64,000 nt of DNA, taken from positions 1,054,001 through 1,118,000 of the forward strand of contig JAJTUP010000015.1 in the NCBI GenBank assembly GCA_021399435.1, written 5' to 3'. Of this stretch, positions 23,761 through 34,328 are shown piece after piece. The DNA is from Diaporthe sp. PMI_573. Its lineage: Eukaryota > Ascomycota > Sordariomycetes > Diaporthales > Diaporthaceae. Position 1 is the stretch's first letter; each line of letters opens with the position of its first letter. The notes below the pieces were generated by a model, which did no database searches, was not told the origin of the DNA, and saw only the letters and a program-made list of their open reading frames with translations. Position numbers and translations under genes: made by a program.

Positions 23761-24208
23761 TATGGCATGGCTTGCTGGAGGAGTTGGACTCTGCGAGGCG
23801 GAGACGGCACGCATGAAGTCAAAGGATATCCATGCGCGAACTCTCTGATTGGATGATTAGGCGAAGCTAGGTGGAGCACGCCAGCCCGCCAGCCCTTGAG
23901 GTACGGCGGTACGTACCTGCAGAAGTCTCAATCCCATCTTCAACATTTCCTATCCTACTGCTCAATGATCATTACCAGCAGTGACTGAGTACGCCAGATT
24001 AGTGTCAGGTCGCTTGCTCATCTGCATCAGTGCCCTGATCCCGACTCCCAGTCACGGTCCCCAACCCCACCTAATTCCAGGCGACTGCAATAAACCACCA
24101 ACCTGACAACCTGGCCATCTGCCTCTGGATAATCGACCAATCGACCATCTACCTCTGGATAACTGGATAATAGACCAATCAGACGACCTAACTCATTCTT
24201 ATTTCAGA
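23761..24208. promoter_or_regulatory. Bidirectional promoter between mS33 and RNase III
   Basis: A 448-bp gap between divergent start codons, so both promoters must lie here. It contains imperfect direct repeats of CTACCTCTGGATAA and GACCAATC at 24119-24185, just before the RNase III ATG. CCAAT is present in each GACCAATC copy, compatible with a CCAAT-binding (Hap) complex site; this last point is inference. Confidence 0.5.
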
Positions 24209-25420
24209 ATGGGCAAACGCTCACGCTCAGACGATGGGGTCAGTCACCAAACGAAAAGGATGAGGGTTCCCGATGCACTGTCTCGTCTCTCGGAGAGCGC
24301 CGACGACCTCATCGAGTGTCTGCAGGCCCTGAAGACCCAGAGCAATGACCCAAACGCAAACTTGATTCAGCGTCTGGCCGCACTGAGCAACGACCTCATG
24401 CCGAGCTTCAAGACCCTGGCAAAGGGGCACGGTGAGAAGGTGACTGAGGAGGAGAGCAAGGCCACAGAACAGGCCAAACCAGAGCCTGCTGAGCACCCTC
24501 GACCAGAAGTGCCAATACTCACGCCGTGGAAGCCATCAGAAGTCGCAAACAGCATGCCGCCTCTGCCAGCCATCTTGGATCCGGTTTTGGAAAAGGCGTC
24601 GTTCACTCATGCAGGCACCCTCATGGGACATAGCGAACGAAGCTATGAGCAGCTGGAATGGCTCGGAGACGCATATCTCTACTTGATGTCGACCGCGTAC
24701 ATTTACATGACGTTCCCGCATCTTCCACATGGTGAAATGTGCCACATACGGGAGGTTCTGGTTCGGAACTCTACTCTCAGAGAATTTTCAATCCACTATG
24801 GCTTTGAGAAACGGGCTGTTTTACCTAGCGAGTACGACAACATCGGTCGTCAAGGTGGCTCGAAAGCATCAGAGAAGGAGCGCGCCAAGGTCTTGGGCGA
24901 CATATTTGAGGCTCACGTCGCGGCCATCATTCTGTCGGACCCAATACGAGGAGTATCGAGGACGGCGGAGTGGCTCAAGAAGCTGTGGACTACGACGATT
25001 CCCAAGCAGATCAAGAAACATAGCCAACCTCAGCCCTCTCTTGTCGCTCCCGTGATGGGTGTTGCGTCACCGGCTGGGACTCAACCACAGTCCAAAACAG
25101 CAAAACAAGAACTCGCTGCACTGTTGGCTCTGTCCAATCCTAGGGTGAACGTCGTGTACAAGTCTGTTGATGAGAGCAGGACTGTCCGCGACCCATTGAC
25201 CAAGCAGCCCTTGTTTGTGCAGGCGGTTTACCTGGAGGGCTATGGCGAGACGAAGCAGCTGGGGACTGGGACGGCCAAGAAGAAGGCGGACGCGAACGAC
25301 ATGGCTGCGCAGAACGCATTGGAGAATAAGAAACTGATGAACACATACAAGGAAAAGAAGCGGTTGGCTATGGAGAGCAGGGAGGCTCAGGAGAAGGCAT
25401 CCAAGGACCTGGGCTTCTAG
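24209..25420 (+). CDS. RNase III, Rnt1-type
   Basis: Double-strand-specific endoribonuclease expected to act in the nucleus on pre-rRNA, snRNA and snoRNA stem-loops. Intronless, 403 aa. A basic N-terminus (MGKRSRSDD) leads to an N-terminal helical region. The RNase III domain spans about 125-265, with the signature SYEQLEWLGDAYL (E150, D154) and the second acidic site KVLGDIFEAHVAA (D231, E234). A double-stranded RNA-binding domain lies at about 297-375 (TAKQELAALLAL..., GTGTAKKKADANDMAAQNAL). One RNase III domain plus one dsRBD, without helicase or PAZ, separates it from Dicer and matches yeast Rnt1. The C-terminal tail is Lys/Glu-rich and helical. Confidence 0.88.
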   Translation: MGKRSRSDDGVSHQTKRMRVPDALSRLSESADDLIECLQALKTQSNDPNANLIQRLAALSNDLMPSFKTLAKGHGEKVTEEESKATEQAKPEPAEHPRPEVPILTPWKPSEVANSMPPLPAILDPVLEKASFTHAGTLMGHSERSYEQLEWLGDAYLYLMSTAYIYMTFPHLPHGEMCHIREVLVRNSTLREFSIHYGFEKRAVLPSEYDNIGRQGGSKASEKERAKVLGDIFEAHVAAIILSDPIRGVSRTAEWLKKLWTTTIPKQIKKHSQPQPSLVAPVMGVASPAGTQPQSKTAKQELAALLALSNPRVNVVYKSVDESRTVRDPLTKQPLFVQAVYLEGYGETKQLGTGTAKKKADANDMAAQNALENKKLMNTYKEKKRLAMESREAQEKASKDLGF

Positions 25421-26131
25421 ATGCAGGAGCAATACTGCCAGCCATTCGGGCGTCATCTCGGCATTTGGATCTTTGAATCAGCCAGCCCTGCATTTTTTGA
25501 GGCTCTCTGGGACTTCTCGAATTTTAGCCTGAAGTTGAGCAGCAGCACTAGGCATTGAGATGAATCCCAACTTTGCCAACTGCTTCCCTGCGGAGGCATT
25601 CTGGCCTGGTCACAGTGTTACCGAAACACGAAGTACTGAAAAGCCATTGCAGAACCGCTCGTACCAGAGGGAATAATAATTGGAGTTGGTTGACGATCCG
25701 GCTGTCGCGCTTGGGGCTTAAGGTTTGGCGGGTGAGATGGCCCACAGTTTCCCCCATGTCCCGAGAGCTGCCGCCAGTTACCTCGGCCGAGGTCCAGTCC
25801 AGATGGCGGGCCAGCTGATTACACGCGCCTAGCACAACACGTCTGGTCATGGAGAGATGATGCGGTCACTCAATGCCAGCCAAACCCTTCCCCGCCATGA
25901 CTATAGAACTTTTGTACACTTGACATTTCCGCGTGCCTCCGAGTGCAATCATATCCCAATCCCGCGCCCAACCCATTGCCACCAGTGACGAGCGCACTTA
26001 GAGCTGGTCCGATAACGGGTACCGCCTGACTTGGCTGTTGACAACTCGAGTCACCGCCTTGCACCTCATTTCTGGGATAGTCACACGACTGCCCTGGTGC
26101 CGTCGTGGGCACCAGCGAAACAATCGCAAAT
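25421..26131. other. Intergenic, RNase III 3' / ACB gene promoter
   Basis: No supported gene. Short frames on both strands have no domain. The sequence just before 26132 should hold the ACB-protein promoter. Confidence 0.5.
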
Positions 26132-27139
26132 ATGGCGGACTCAGTCGGTAGGAATGCCTGGGCTCTTCGCAACAGGCTTGTATCTGACCCTCACCACTTC
26201 GTCTAGATCGGGTGTTCGTCCATGCCTTAAACACGGTCAAGAAAGTCCCCAAAACCGGGGCACTGCGGCCCCCGCCCTCAGATCGAATGCGACTCTACGG
26301 CCTCTACAAGCAGGCCATGGAGGGCGATGTCGACGGAGTCATGGATAGGCCGACTGCCAGTTCAGGCATGCACGGAGACGAACTACAGAGGGAGCAAGAT
26401 AAGTGGGACGCGTGGGACTCGCAGAGGGGCCTGAGCCGTACGGATGCAAAGAGGCGGTATATCGAGGCCTTGATCGAGACAATGCACAAATATGCCACGA
26501 CACCGTGAGTAGCGCAGCGCAGCGCTTCGGCAGCACCGTGGTGCGGGCGTTGCATCTTTTCTAATGCGAGAAAACAGGGACGCAGCCGAGTTGGTATCCG
26601 AACTGGAATTCGTATGGAACCAGATCAAGAACAACAGCCCGAGTTCGTCGAATGAGTCTGCGAAACAGCTGGGCATGAGTATGGACACGAGCCCGAAAAG
26701 ATTCGCCCAGCCCATGGCCGGAACCGACGGGCCCATGAAGGTCTTGAGCCCCATGAGCGAGGAGGACGAGGCGGAGCTGGACTATCAGAGGCGCATAGCG
26801 GCTGGAGATCCGGATGACGACGGCGAGTACGTCAAGAGGGGGGACAAGTGGTCCAAAAAGATGGAGCGGGCGATCGTGCGACTTTCCACAGAGATAGCGG
26901 CCCTGAGGGAACAAATAACATCCGGCCGGGAGTGGAGGTCCAGGAAAGAGAGAAGCTTGGGAGCCTGGGTGAGGTGGCTGCTCTGGACGGCGATGAAGCA
27001 TGCCGTCGCTGATGCACTCCTCATATTCCTTGTCCTGATCTGGATGCGGAGGAGGAAAGACAGGAGATTGGAAGACCACTTCCGGGCAGCCGTGAGAATC
27101 GGAAGAGAGTATGCGCGGAAGGTACTACCATCAAGATGA
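26132..27139 (+). CDS. Membrane-anchored acyl-CoA-binding protein (Atg37/ACBD5-type)
   Basis: Three exons: 26132-26147 (only MADSV plus one base), 26207-26504 and 26578-27139; 291 aa, phases consistent. The ACB domain fills residues 6-105: FVHALNTVKKVPKTG, RLYGLYKQAMEGDV, DKWDAWDSQRGLSRTDA and YIEALIETMHKYA, the acyl-CoA pocket pattern. A disordered acidic middle follows, then a helix with heptad-like spacing (MERAIVRLSTEIAALREQI). Near the C-terminus there is a hydrophobic segment (about 250-268, HAVADALLIFLVLIWM) followed by RRRKDRR. This tail-anchored layout matches fungal Atg37 and animal ACBD5, peroxisomal membrane proteins linked to pexophagy and ER contacts. Peroxisomal location is inferred from architecture. 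Confidence 0.85.
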
Positions 27140-28104
27140 TGCAAACAGCAACCAAGGAACAGACCTCACGACGACAACAAGCAGGAGTGAAAGCTGCCTG
27201 ACTGGTGTCGGCCGCAGGCAAGCAGCCGAAGGAGCAGTGGTACTGTTGAGTCGAACACCACCATCAGGACGGCCAAGCTCGTGTCCCAAAAACGGGCCTG
27301 GATTGTCTGCTCTCAGCAACAGCTCAGCGTCACGGCGCCGCCGAGGTATTTGCAGTCCGTTTACAGTCCGGGCGCCGTGCTGTGCCGTGCCGTGCGTCGA
27401 GTAACACTTGAAGAGTGCGCACCAGGGTTCAAGAAGTAGCTCTGTTGGCGAGCCAATCTGTGCAGCACGGACTTCCTGCCAGAACGGCGGATGATGTCGT
27501 CTTGGTACCATGAAGTCCTTGGGCCTCACCAACATAGGTATTATGTGGGATCCAAGAATGCCCCGAGCCACCTCAATGAGACTTCGAGCCACTTTCCCCA
27601 TGGGGGGGGGGCCCATATGTTCAAGGCGCTAGCCGAGTATTCCGATACGTGACTCCATTACATTTCGAATACGACGAGGTCAAGATGGTTCGCTTGATTA
27701 TAGTGAAAAGTTGAACATCATCGAGTATTTTCAATTTGACGTGGCTTGCGTGGGTTTTGCTTGCTTGCCCAGAATTCAAGCTCTAATTATCTGGCAACCC
27801 CTCAACGCGTGGTCCTGCTCCGCCAGCTCCGCGTATTTAGGTACGCACCTTCCTTCGGATTGTCCTGATCGTTCCCAGCAGCGTGGGACGTTACCTCCTT
27901 GAACCTTCAATTGGTGTCCTGGTCAAGGCATCACCCATTAATGCGACTGGCGCTGCCGGTGTTCGTATTGGATTCAGTCATTCTTGTGACCACTGCACGG
28001 CTCTCTTTCAACCCGACAGTTCTCATATAAAGGAACTCAAAGATTGCCAGACGCACCCTGCATCGCAAGTAGAGACACCGCGCGCCTGACAACCACCTGC
28101 AAAC
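27140..28104. other. Intergenic, about 1 kb
   Basis: No supported gene. A homopolymeric G run lies at about 27602-27611. The 161-aa minus-strand frame (27131-27616) has no domain. Confidence 0.5.
28026..28031 (+). promoter_or_regulatory. TATA-like box before the 28.1 kb gene
   Basis: TATAAA about 75 bases upstream of the ATG at 28105, in a suitable position for a core promoter. Confidence 0.4.
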
Positions 28105-28749
28105 ATGGCCTCATCACGCAGCGGCCAGGAAAACCCTGCAGCACCGTCCCAACGCGATGCACCCACGATGGCCGACCAAACCGGAGACAAGCCAAACCCA
28201 TCACCTGAGGACGAGGTGCCTCCTCTCACCCATGTTGTCCCAACCATTTTCGTCCCGCTCACGGATGATCTCTTGAAGCCGATAGAGCCGGCGAAAGACA
28301 GAGTCGAGCGCATGCAGCGCACGAAGACATGCCTCGATGCCAATGAGGTGAAGGTGCGGGACAACATCAACTGGATCTACGAGCGCGAGGCGCGGCGACA
28401 TGTGACGGAGGCTCAGAAGACCGGCGCGCTCTCCCAGCCCCGTCAACCGGCTCCCTTGACCTGGGAGGAGGCAGATCGGCACCTTGCAAATATTGCAGCA
28501 TCGGCGAACCCCAGCGTCTCCTACCACCTACCACCCGAGAAGATCGCCGAGTTCCAGCGCTACAATCAACAAAATGCCGGCCAGCTGCCTCCAGACGGCC
28601 TGTCTCCTCATGAGAGGTTGGCTCGGGAGGTCCTCGCCATTGCCCACCGCGGAGTCAGAGACATGGAGGAGTACAGCATGTGCCATATCAAGGGTATCCG
28701 CGATCAACTCGACAACAGCATCGAGAGGGAGAAGCGGGCACATGCTTGA
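28105..28749 (+). CDS. Hypothetical soluble protein, 214 aa
   Basis: Not recognised. Single exon. The first 45 residues are Ser/Pro/Asp-rich and probably disordered. Then come PTIFVPLTDDLLKPIEPAKD and a long, mostly helical, highly charged region (residues about 60-110 and 170-214) with Arg/Glu-rich segments such as REARRHVTEAQK and IEREKRAHA. No signal peptide, membrane segment or metal-binding cluster; one cysteine pair only (C76, C198 approximately). A TATA box in place and even codon usage support it as a gene. Helical charge patterning suggests protein-protein interaction, but no function can be given. Confidence 0.65.
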   Translation: MASSRSGQENPAAPSQRDAPTMADQTGDKPNPSPEDEVPPLTHVVPTIFVPLTDDLLKPIEPAKDRVERMQRTKTCLDANEVKVRDNINWIYEREARRHVTEAQKTGALSQPRQPAPLTWEEADRHLANIAASANPSVSYHLPPEKIAEFQRYNQQNAGQLPPDGLSPHERLAREVLAIAHRGVRDMEEYSMCHIKGIRDQLDNSIEREKRAHA

Positions 28750-29591
28750 AATACGACGCTGGCTTCCTGCAAGACTGGACACAGACACACCATCGCAACC
28801 AGGGCTACGGTGCACTCGTGAGGAGACTTGCACACTGCAAACGTGTTTAGCTGGGGCAGGAGACCCTTACGGCCTGTGTCAATCGACCACTGCCGTCTCG
28901 ACTGAGTCTGTGGCTGCACTGTTGTCTAGATCATCGCGGGTCTACAAAGCTGGTGGTCGTTTCACTTCGGTGTCGAAGAATATGATCGCTACCCAGGTGG
29001 AGAGGACCGGGCAAGAACCCGATACCCCAAGTCTCTCACGGCCACGTGTATTTGTTTCGTGAGAAGCTGGATCATTTGTGCTGATCAGGATCATGGGAAT
29101 GATTGGGATGTAACGACCGGCGGTAAGAGGCATTGCACATTGAGCCAAATTGGCTCTCACATACTTCCATAAACGGCGTTAAGTATTGATCTGGAGCACA
29201 AGATAGAGAAGAACCCGACTGAAGCAGCCGCCCCGCTTGCGCAAGACAGAGCTCAAGCTCCCCTACAATAAAATGTGCCCGTGAATGAGTTGAGGAAGAA
29301 AAGAAAGTCTCCATTGAAGCGGCCGCCAAACAATTTGCGTCGTTTTTATCTAGGGTGCGAGCTCCAGCTGTGCACGGGCCATATTTTTGCTGGCCCCACC
29401 ATGCCCGCCCAGCGGCCAATCGCCGTTTAGCCTTTCTAATGCGTCGGATATTCTGCCAGTGGCCAAAGATCCCCCAGAGCAGCATAGCAGTAGCATCTTC
29501 GACGTCAACACTCTGACGACTCCCACTCAACCCGCGCCCCATTCCCTCCTGCCCGTCGTCCCCCCTCCTTTTCTGCCGTCGAGACGACACG
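28750..29591. other. Intergenic, 840 bp, complex I subunit promoter
   Basis: No supported gene. The right part is the promoter and C-rich leader of the complex I 78 kDa subunit. Frames on both strands have no domain. Confidence 0.5.
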
Positions 29592-32128
29592 ATGCTGCGA
29601 CAGACTCTGGCACGTTCGGCTTGGCGGAGTGGCAGGCGGACCGCCTCCAACGCCGCCAGAGCCTTTTCCGTGACAGCTCAAAGGCCCGCCGAGGTCGAGC
29701 TCACGATTGGTACGTTGACGGCGCCACGAGACAGTCCGTGCCCATGACAATGCTGACGGCTTTGAAGATGGCAAGAAGGTGTCTATAGAAGGTGAGTTGG
29801 TCCAATGGCCCCAATTGGTCTGGCTTTTCCTGACGCTGTCACAGCTGGCTCGGCACTGATCCAAGCCTGCGAGAAGGCGGGATCAACAGTCCCAAGGTAC
29901 GTTCCCCTGGCACCCAATGTTAAAGGGATCTCTTAGCTAACCAAAGCTCCTTAGATACTGTTACCATGAGTACGACGAAGCCACAATCCTCCTCATTTCA
30001 TCGACGACACCCAATCCTTCGAACCGCGGCTGATCCAATACACACAGGAAGTTGATGATTGCAGGAAACTGTCGTATGTGCCTGGTAGAGGTCGAGAGAG
30101 CACCAAAACCCGTCGCATCATGTGCATGGCCGGTGGCGCCCGGCATGGTCGTCAAGACCAACTCGCCGCTCGCACACAAGGCACGAGAGGGTGTGATGGA
30201 GTTTCTGCTGGCCAACCATCCTTTGGATTGTCCCATTTGTGACCAAGGTGGCGAGTGTGACCTACAGGACCAGTCCATGAGATATGGCGCAGACCGTGGC
30301 CGATTCCACGAGATCGGTGGCAAGCGAGCCGTGGAGGACAAGAACATTGGGCCTTTGATCAAGACGTCGATGAACCGTTGCATCCACTGCACGAGATGTA
30401 TTCGATTCGCAAACGATATCGCGGGGGCTCCTGAGCTCGGCTCCGCGGGCCGTGGCAACGACATCCAAATCGGAACCTACCTGGAGCAGAACCTCGACTC
30501 GGAACTGTCCGGAAACGTAATAGACCTTTGCCCCGTCGGCGCTCTTACCTCGAAACCCTACGCCTTCCGCGCTCGTCCATGGGAACTGAAGAAGACGGAA
30601 ACCATTGACGTGCTGGACGGACTTGGATCCAACGTTCGGGTTGATTCCCGAGGCCTCGAGGTCATGCGTGTCGTTCCTCGGCTGAACGACGATGTCAACG
30701 AAGAGTGGATCAACGACAAGTCACGATTTGCCTGCGATGGCCTGAAGACGCAGCGCCTTACCCTACCCCTTGTCCGCCGGGAGGGCAAGTTTGAGCCTGC
30801 TGACTGGGAGCAGGCTCTGACCGAGATCGCCCAGGCCTGGCAGCAGAAGGCCCCCAAGGGCAACGAGTTCAAGGTTATTGCTGGTGAGCTGACTGACGTG
30901 GAGTCCATGGTCGCCATGAAGGAGCTTGCCAACAAGCTGGGCTCTGAGAACTTGGCCCTTGACACACCTACGGGCAACCAGCCTATTGCTCACGGTGTTG
31001 ACGTTCGGTCTAACTACCTTTTCAACTCGAGGATTTGGGGCATCGAGGAGGCGGATTCTATCCTTGTTGTCGGCAGCAACCCGAGACACGAGGCTGCTGT
31101 TCTCAATGCTCGTATCAGGAAGCAGTGGATGCGCTCAGACCTTGAGATCGGCGTTGTCGGCGAGTCTTGGGATTCTACATTCGAGTTTGAGCACCTCGGA
31201 ACGGATTTGGAGGCTCTTAAGAAGGCACTTGCGGGACCTTTCGGCAAGAAGCTCGCAGCTGCTAAGAGACCCATGATCATCGTTGGCTCTGGAGTCACAG
31301 ATCATGCTGATGCCAAGGCCTTCTACGAGACCATCGGCACTTTCGTCGACAAGAACGCTGCCAACTTTGTGACGGAGGAGTGGAACGGTTACAACGTTCT
31401 CCAGAGGGCTGCTTCCCGCGCAGGTGCCTTCGAGGTCGGTTTCGTGACGCCCTCTGCTGAGGTCGCCGAGACGGCTCCCAAGTTCATCTGGCTGCTCGGA
31501 GCCGATGAGATCAACGAGGCCGACATTCCCAAGGACGCCTTTGTGGTGTACCAGGGTCACCACGGTGACAAGGGCGCACAAATCGCAGACGTCGTCCTCC
31601 CCGGCGCAGCTTACACAGAGAAGAACGCTACCTACGTCAACACGGAGGGTCGCGTCCAACTTACAAGGGCCGCGACATCACTGCCTGGCGCTGCCCGGAC
31701 CGACTGGAAGATCATTCGGGCAGTAAGTGAGTTCCTCGGAGCTCCTCTGCCATACGATGACGTTGCTGCCCTGCGGGACAGAATGTTCGAGATCAGCCCC
31801 GCCCTGGCAGCATACGACGTCGTTGAGCCAGTGACATTGCAGCAGCTGAGCAAGGTGCAATTGGTGGACCAGAACAAGGGCGCGACGGCCTCTGGCACAC
31901 CCCTCAAGCTTCCTATCGAGAACTTCTACTTTACAGATGTGATTTCACGAAGGTATGTGGAACTGCAGATCTCACCCTTTTCGACGTCATTACTGACCCC
32001 TATGCTGCAGCTCACCAACGATGGCTCGTTGCTCGGCCGCGAAGGCGACTGGAGACCCACGCACCAACTTTATGGCTCCGGGTATGGAGGAGGACAAGCC
32101 ACTTGGACAGGTTGCTTACGGTGTATGA
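29592..32128 (+). CDS. nuo78: NADH:ubiquinone oxidoreductase 75/78 kDa subunit (NDUFS1)
   Basis: Largest subunit of the complex I peripheral arm, carrying three Fe-S clusters in the mitochondrial matrix. Six exons: 29592-29709, 29768-29791, 29845-29896, 29955-29969, 30048-31952 and 32011-32128; 743 aa, phases consistent. Residues 1 to about 30 form an Arg/Ser/Ala presequence. Cluster ligands are all visible: 2Fe-2S C67, C78, C81, C95; 4Fe-4S H127, C131, C134, C140; 4Fe-4S C181, C184, C187, C231 (CPVGAL). The molybdopterin-oxidoreductase-like domain follows. Two exons are tiny: 24 nt (exon 2) and 15 nt (exon 4, encoding YCYH plus two bases). Intron 1 ends in AAG. Length matches the Neurospora orthologue, whose symbol I borrow. 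Confidence 0.95.
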
Positions 32129-32540
32129 TTGCGGGTTCTGATGAATAGAAAAATATTCGCAGCTTCTCGTGGCGTCTTTTGCAACTTGTGGCCGTGCTTT
32201 CACGTTTGTCGTTGTACATATACAGGAGTAATAGCCCACTATGACCAGATCAATTCCCTTTAAGTAACAGTTTTGAGGATGTGGGCTTGCTGTATTTTTG
32301 TACAGAATTGGGCGTCAGTACGTCGTGGTCTAATTTCGGCGTCACGGCAGTTGACGTCGCCCGTATGGTGTTGCTCGTCACAAGCCACAAAATCTGGGGC
32401 GAGGTTCGTCGTCGACTGGTCTGACGATCTCAGTGGGCGGACTTGTCGTAGAGCCCTAACACCTGAAGGTGTCGTTGTCACTGCCTCCGAGAGTGGCTTG
32501 GCATGGCATCCCAGGATTTGAGTACAACGTTCTCGCGTCG
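32129..32540. other. Convergent 3' flanks
   Basis: Gap between convergent genes (complex I subunit + and KPWE-motif protein -). It holds both 3' UTRs; nothing else recognised. Confidence 0.5.
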
Positions 32541-33532
32541 TCAAGCGAGGCCTTCAGGCGTCTCAGCTTCACTGTCCGGAAACTTCTGATCAACCTGGGC
32601 GACGAGACCGTGCTCCCCTCCGGCGGTGAGCTCAGTGCCCCCCTCTGGCCGGGCCTTCTCCCAAGGCTTCGGTGGTCTGGCCATCGATCCAAACGGAGTT
32701 GTAGTCTATGAATGTCAGGACCACCGCAATTCCATCGGCACAGCTGGTAGTAAGATCTGAGGGAAGATTGACTGACCGGATTTCTTGCAACTATGTCGGG
32801 GATCTCGACGATACCTTCGACAGGCTCGCCGGTCTGCACGGCCTTGATGATGGCGGCAAACCGCTCCGGGTACGCAGGGGAAGACTCGTCGCCGTCACTG
32901 TCGCTGGCAGCCAGGGTCCGGTCGACATACAGCTGGCTCTTCGGCGCGGCGGCCATCCACGATGGCGTGGATTCGTCAGCCCCACCCGCACCGGCGCCTC
33001 CATCAACACTCCCGGATCGAGCCCGAGGTGCCGCATCGGCGTCGAGGAGGGCCCGAACCCACCTAGCCTTCTCGGCGGCGGCCTCGTCGCGCCTCCCTGC
33101 GGCGTCGCCGGTAGAGGCGAGCCTGTCGCGGTGATTGCACAGCGCCTCCAGCAGGTCCCACTCCCAGAGGCGGGGCTGGTGGCCGGCCAGGTAGCCCGCA
33201 CGGAGCCAGTCCCTATAGCCGGCGTAGGGGATGGTGGTGCCGCTAATGCGGGCGAAGTAGAATATCCTCGAGTGCATGACGATGTCGGCCTGCGAGGCGG
33301 TCTGTGCCAGGGCGTGGTAGCCGCCCAGGGCGAGGACGAGGCCTCCCTGGCTTTCGCTGTCAGCATGCGGGATGGCTCTGAGGGTGGTGATAGTCAGCGA
33401 TGAGAAGGTGGGCTGGCTCACGAGGAAGTCCTTGTCTAGGTCCCATCTGTACTCTTGGAAGGAGCGGAACACATAGTCGTCTCCTTGGGGTGAGGCTGAT
33501 GCTGAAGCCTCGGCGCCGTTGTGGTCGGCCAT
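32541..33532 (-). CDS. KPWE-motif protein, Pex39-like
   Basis: Two exons: 32777-33532 (252 codons) and 32541-32705 (55 codons including the stop); 306 aa, donor GTCAGT, acceptor CATAG. Ignoring the intron gives a false 358-aa reading without the motif. The N-terminus (YVFRSFQEYRWDLDKDF) and a middle WD-rich helical region are followed by an Ala/Gly-rich linker, then GEPVEGIVEIPDIVARNP and, after the intron, RPPKPWEKARPE with K265-P-W-E268. The IPD...NP...KPWE arrangement is that of the KPWE-motif domain family, to which the recently described PTS2 import co-factor Pex39 belongs. A role with Pex7 in peroxisomal matrix import is therefore possible but inferred from a motif. The Gly-Glu-Pro/IPD segment is well conserved in fungi. 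Confidence 0.75.
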
Positions 33533-34328
33533 GGTTGTGTCGTCTCGTCTCGGCTGTGAGAGGGAATCCGCGCCGCGCTGGGTAATTTGAGAGGAAATGG
33601 GGGAGACAGGGAGAGAGGTTCAAGAGCTGATCATCCAAGGTGATGAGTCCGGTTGGGATGTGCTGGATTGACGAGTCGAAAGGCCGGCCGAATGCCGAGT
33701 GGGCCTACAACGCCCCGGTTCGGCACGGAGACGTGGAGTCGAGGGAAACCCGGCAGGAGTCCGGGGTCGGTACTGTAAGCAGCACTGTTAAAGCTCCGGC
33801 AGATACTCCTCCTTAACAGGCAGTCGAAGAATGGCGCGGTGTGAGCATGTAATGCCCCTAACATTTGAGTCGCCATTGCTGAAGGGGCTCATTTGCTGGA
33901 GCTTCTCTCGCGCTCTCCTTGCCTGCAAATAAACGGGGCATTGCACCAAAGACGTCTGATTGTCCTACTTGTACCTGATACAGTCTTCACAATGACGGCA
34001 AATCTATGTCATGTTATGTTTGAAGGTCACATGCTCGTTCCTTAAACATGCGGTAATACCTCTCGGTAAATACCTTGGTAGTAAATACCAAGGTAGCAAG
34101 TACTTGGGGAGGTGTAGAGGGCAATCAGCCTGTCGGTGCGCTCGGACCACATGTTCCTATCTCGGACCGCCGAGGATCGCCTGGGGATCTGCTGTGTCCC
34201 TGCCTGAACGAACGCCGACTGCCTGGGCCTTGGGTCGCCTGGTCACAAGGCTACATAGCTTCACCAGGACAGCTGACAACCACTTCGCGACGCTGCTGGG
34301 AGCCTTTCCAAGCAACATAGCAGCCGCC
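33533..34328. other. Divergent promoter, KPWE gene and PP2C
   Basis: An 800-bp gap between divergent start codons. It contains a perfect 10-bp inverted repeat at 34071-34095. The PP2C frame is open upstream to 34011 with no stop, but that extension has no family resemblance and the ATG at 34329 opens a presequence. Confidence 0.5.
34071..34095. repeat. Perfect inverted repeat, 10-bp arms
   Basis: TACCTTGGTA, spacer GTAAA, TACCAAGGTA. It lies about 235 bases upstream of the PP2C start and could form a hairpin or bind a dimeric factor. Confidence 0.75.

Noticed and set aside
24209..25420. Dicer-like assignment for the RNase III
   Set aside because: Only one RNase III domain and a dsRBD; no helicase, PAZ or second RNase domain.
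32456..33532. 358-aa single-exon reading of the KPWE gene
   Set aside because: The C-terminal part beyond codon 252 has no family resemblance, while the spliced form gives the KPWE motif in phase.
26132..33532. Peroxisomal gene cluster (Atg37-like and Pex39-like within 7 kb)
   Set aside because: Unrelated genes lie between and there is no shared promoter or known synteny; probably coincidence.
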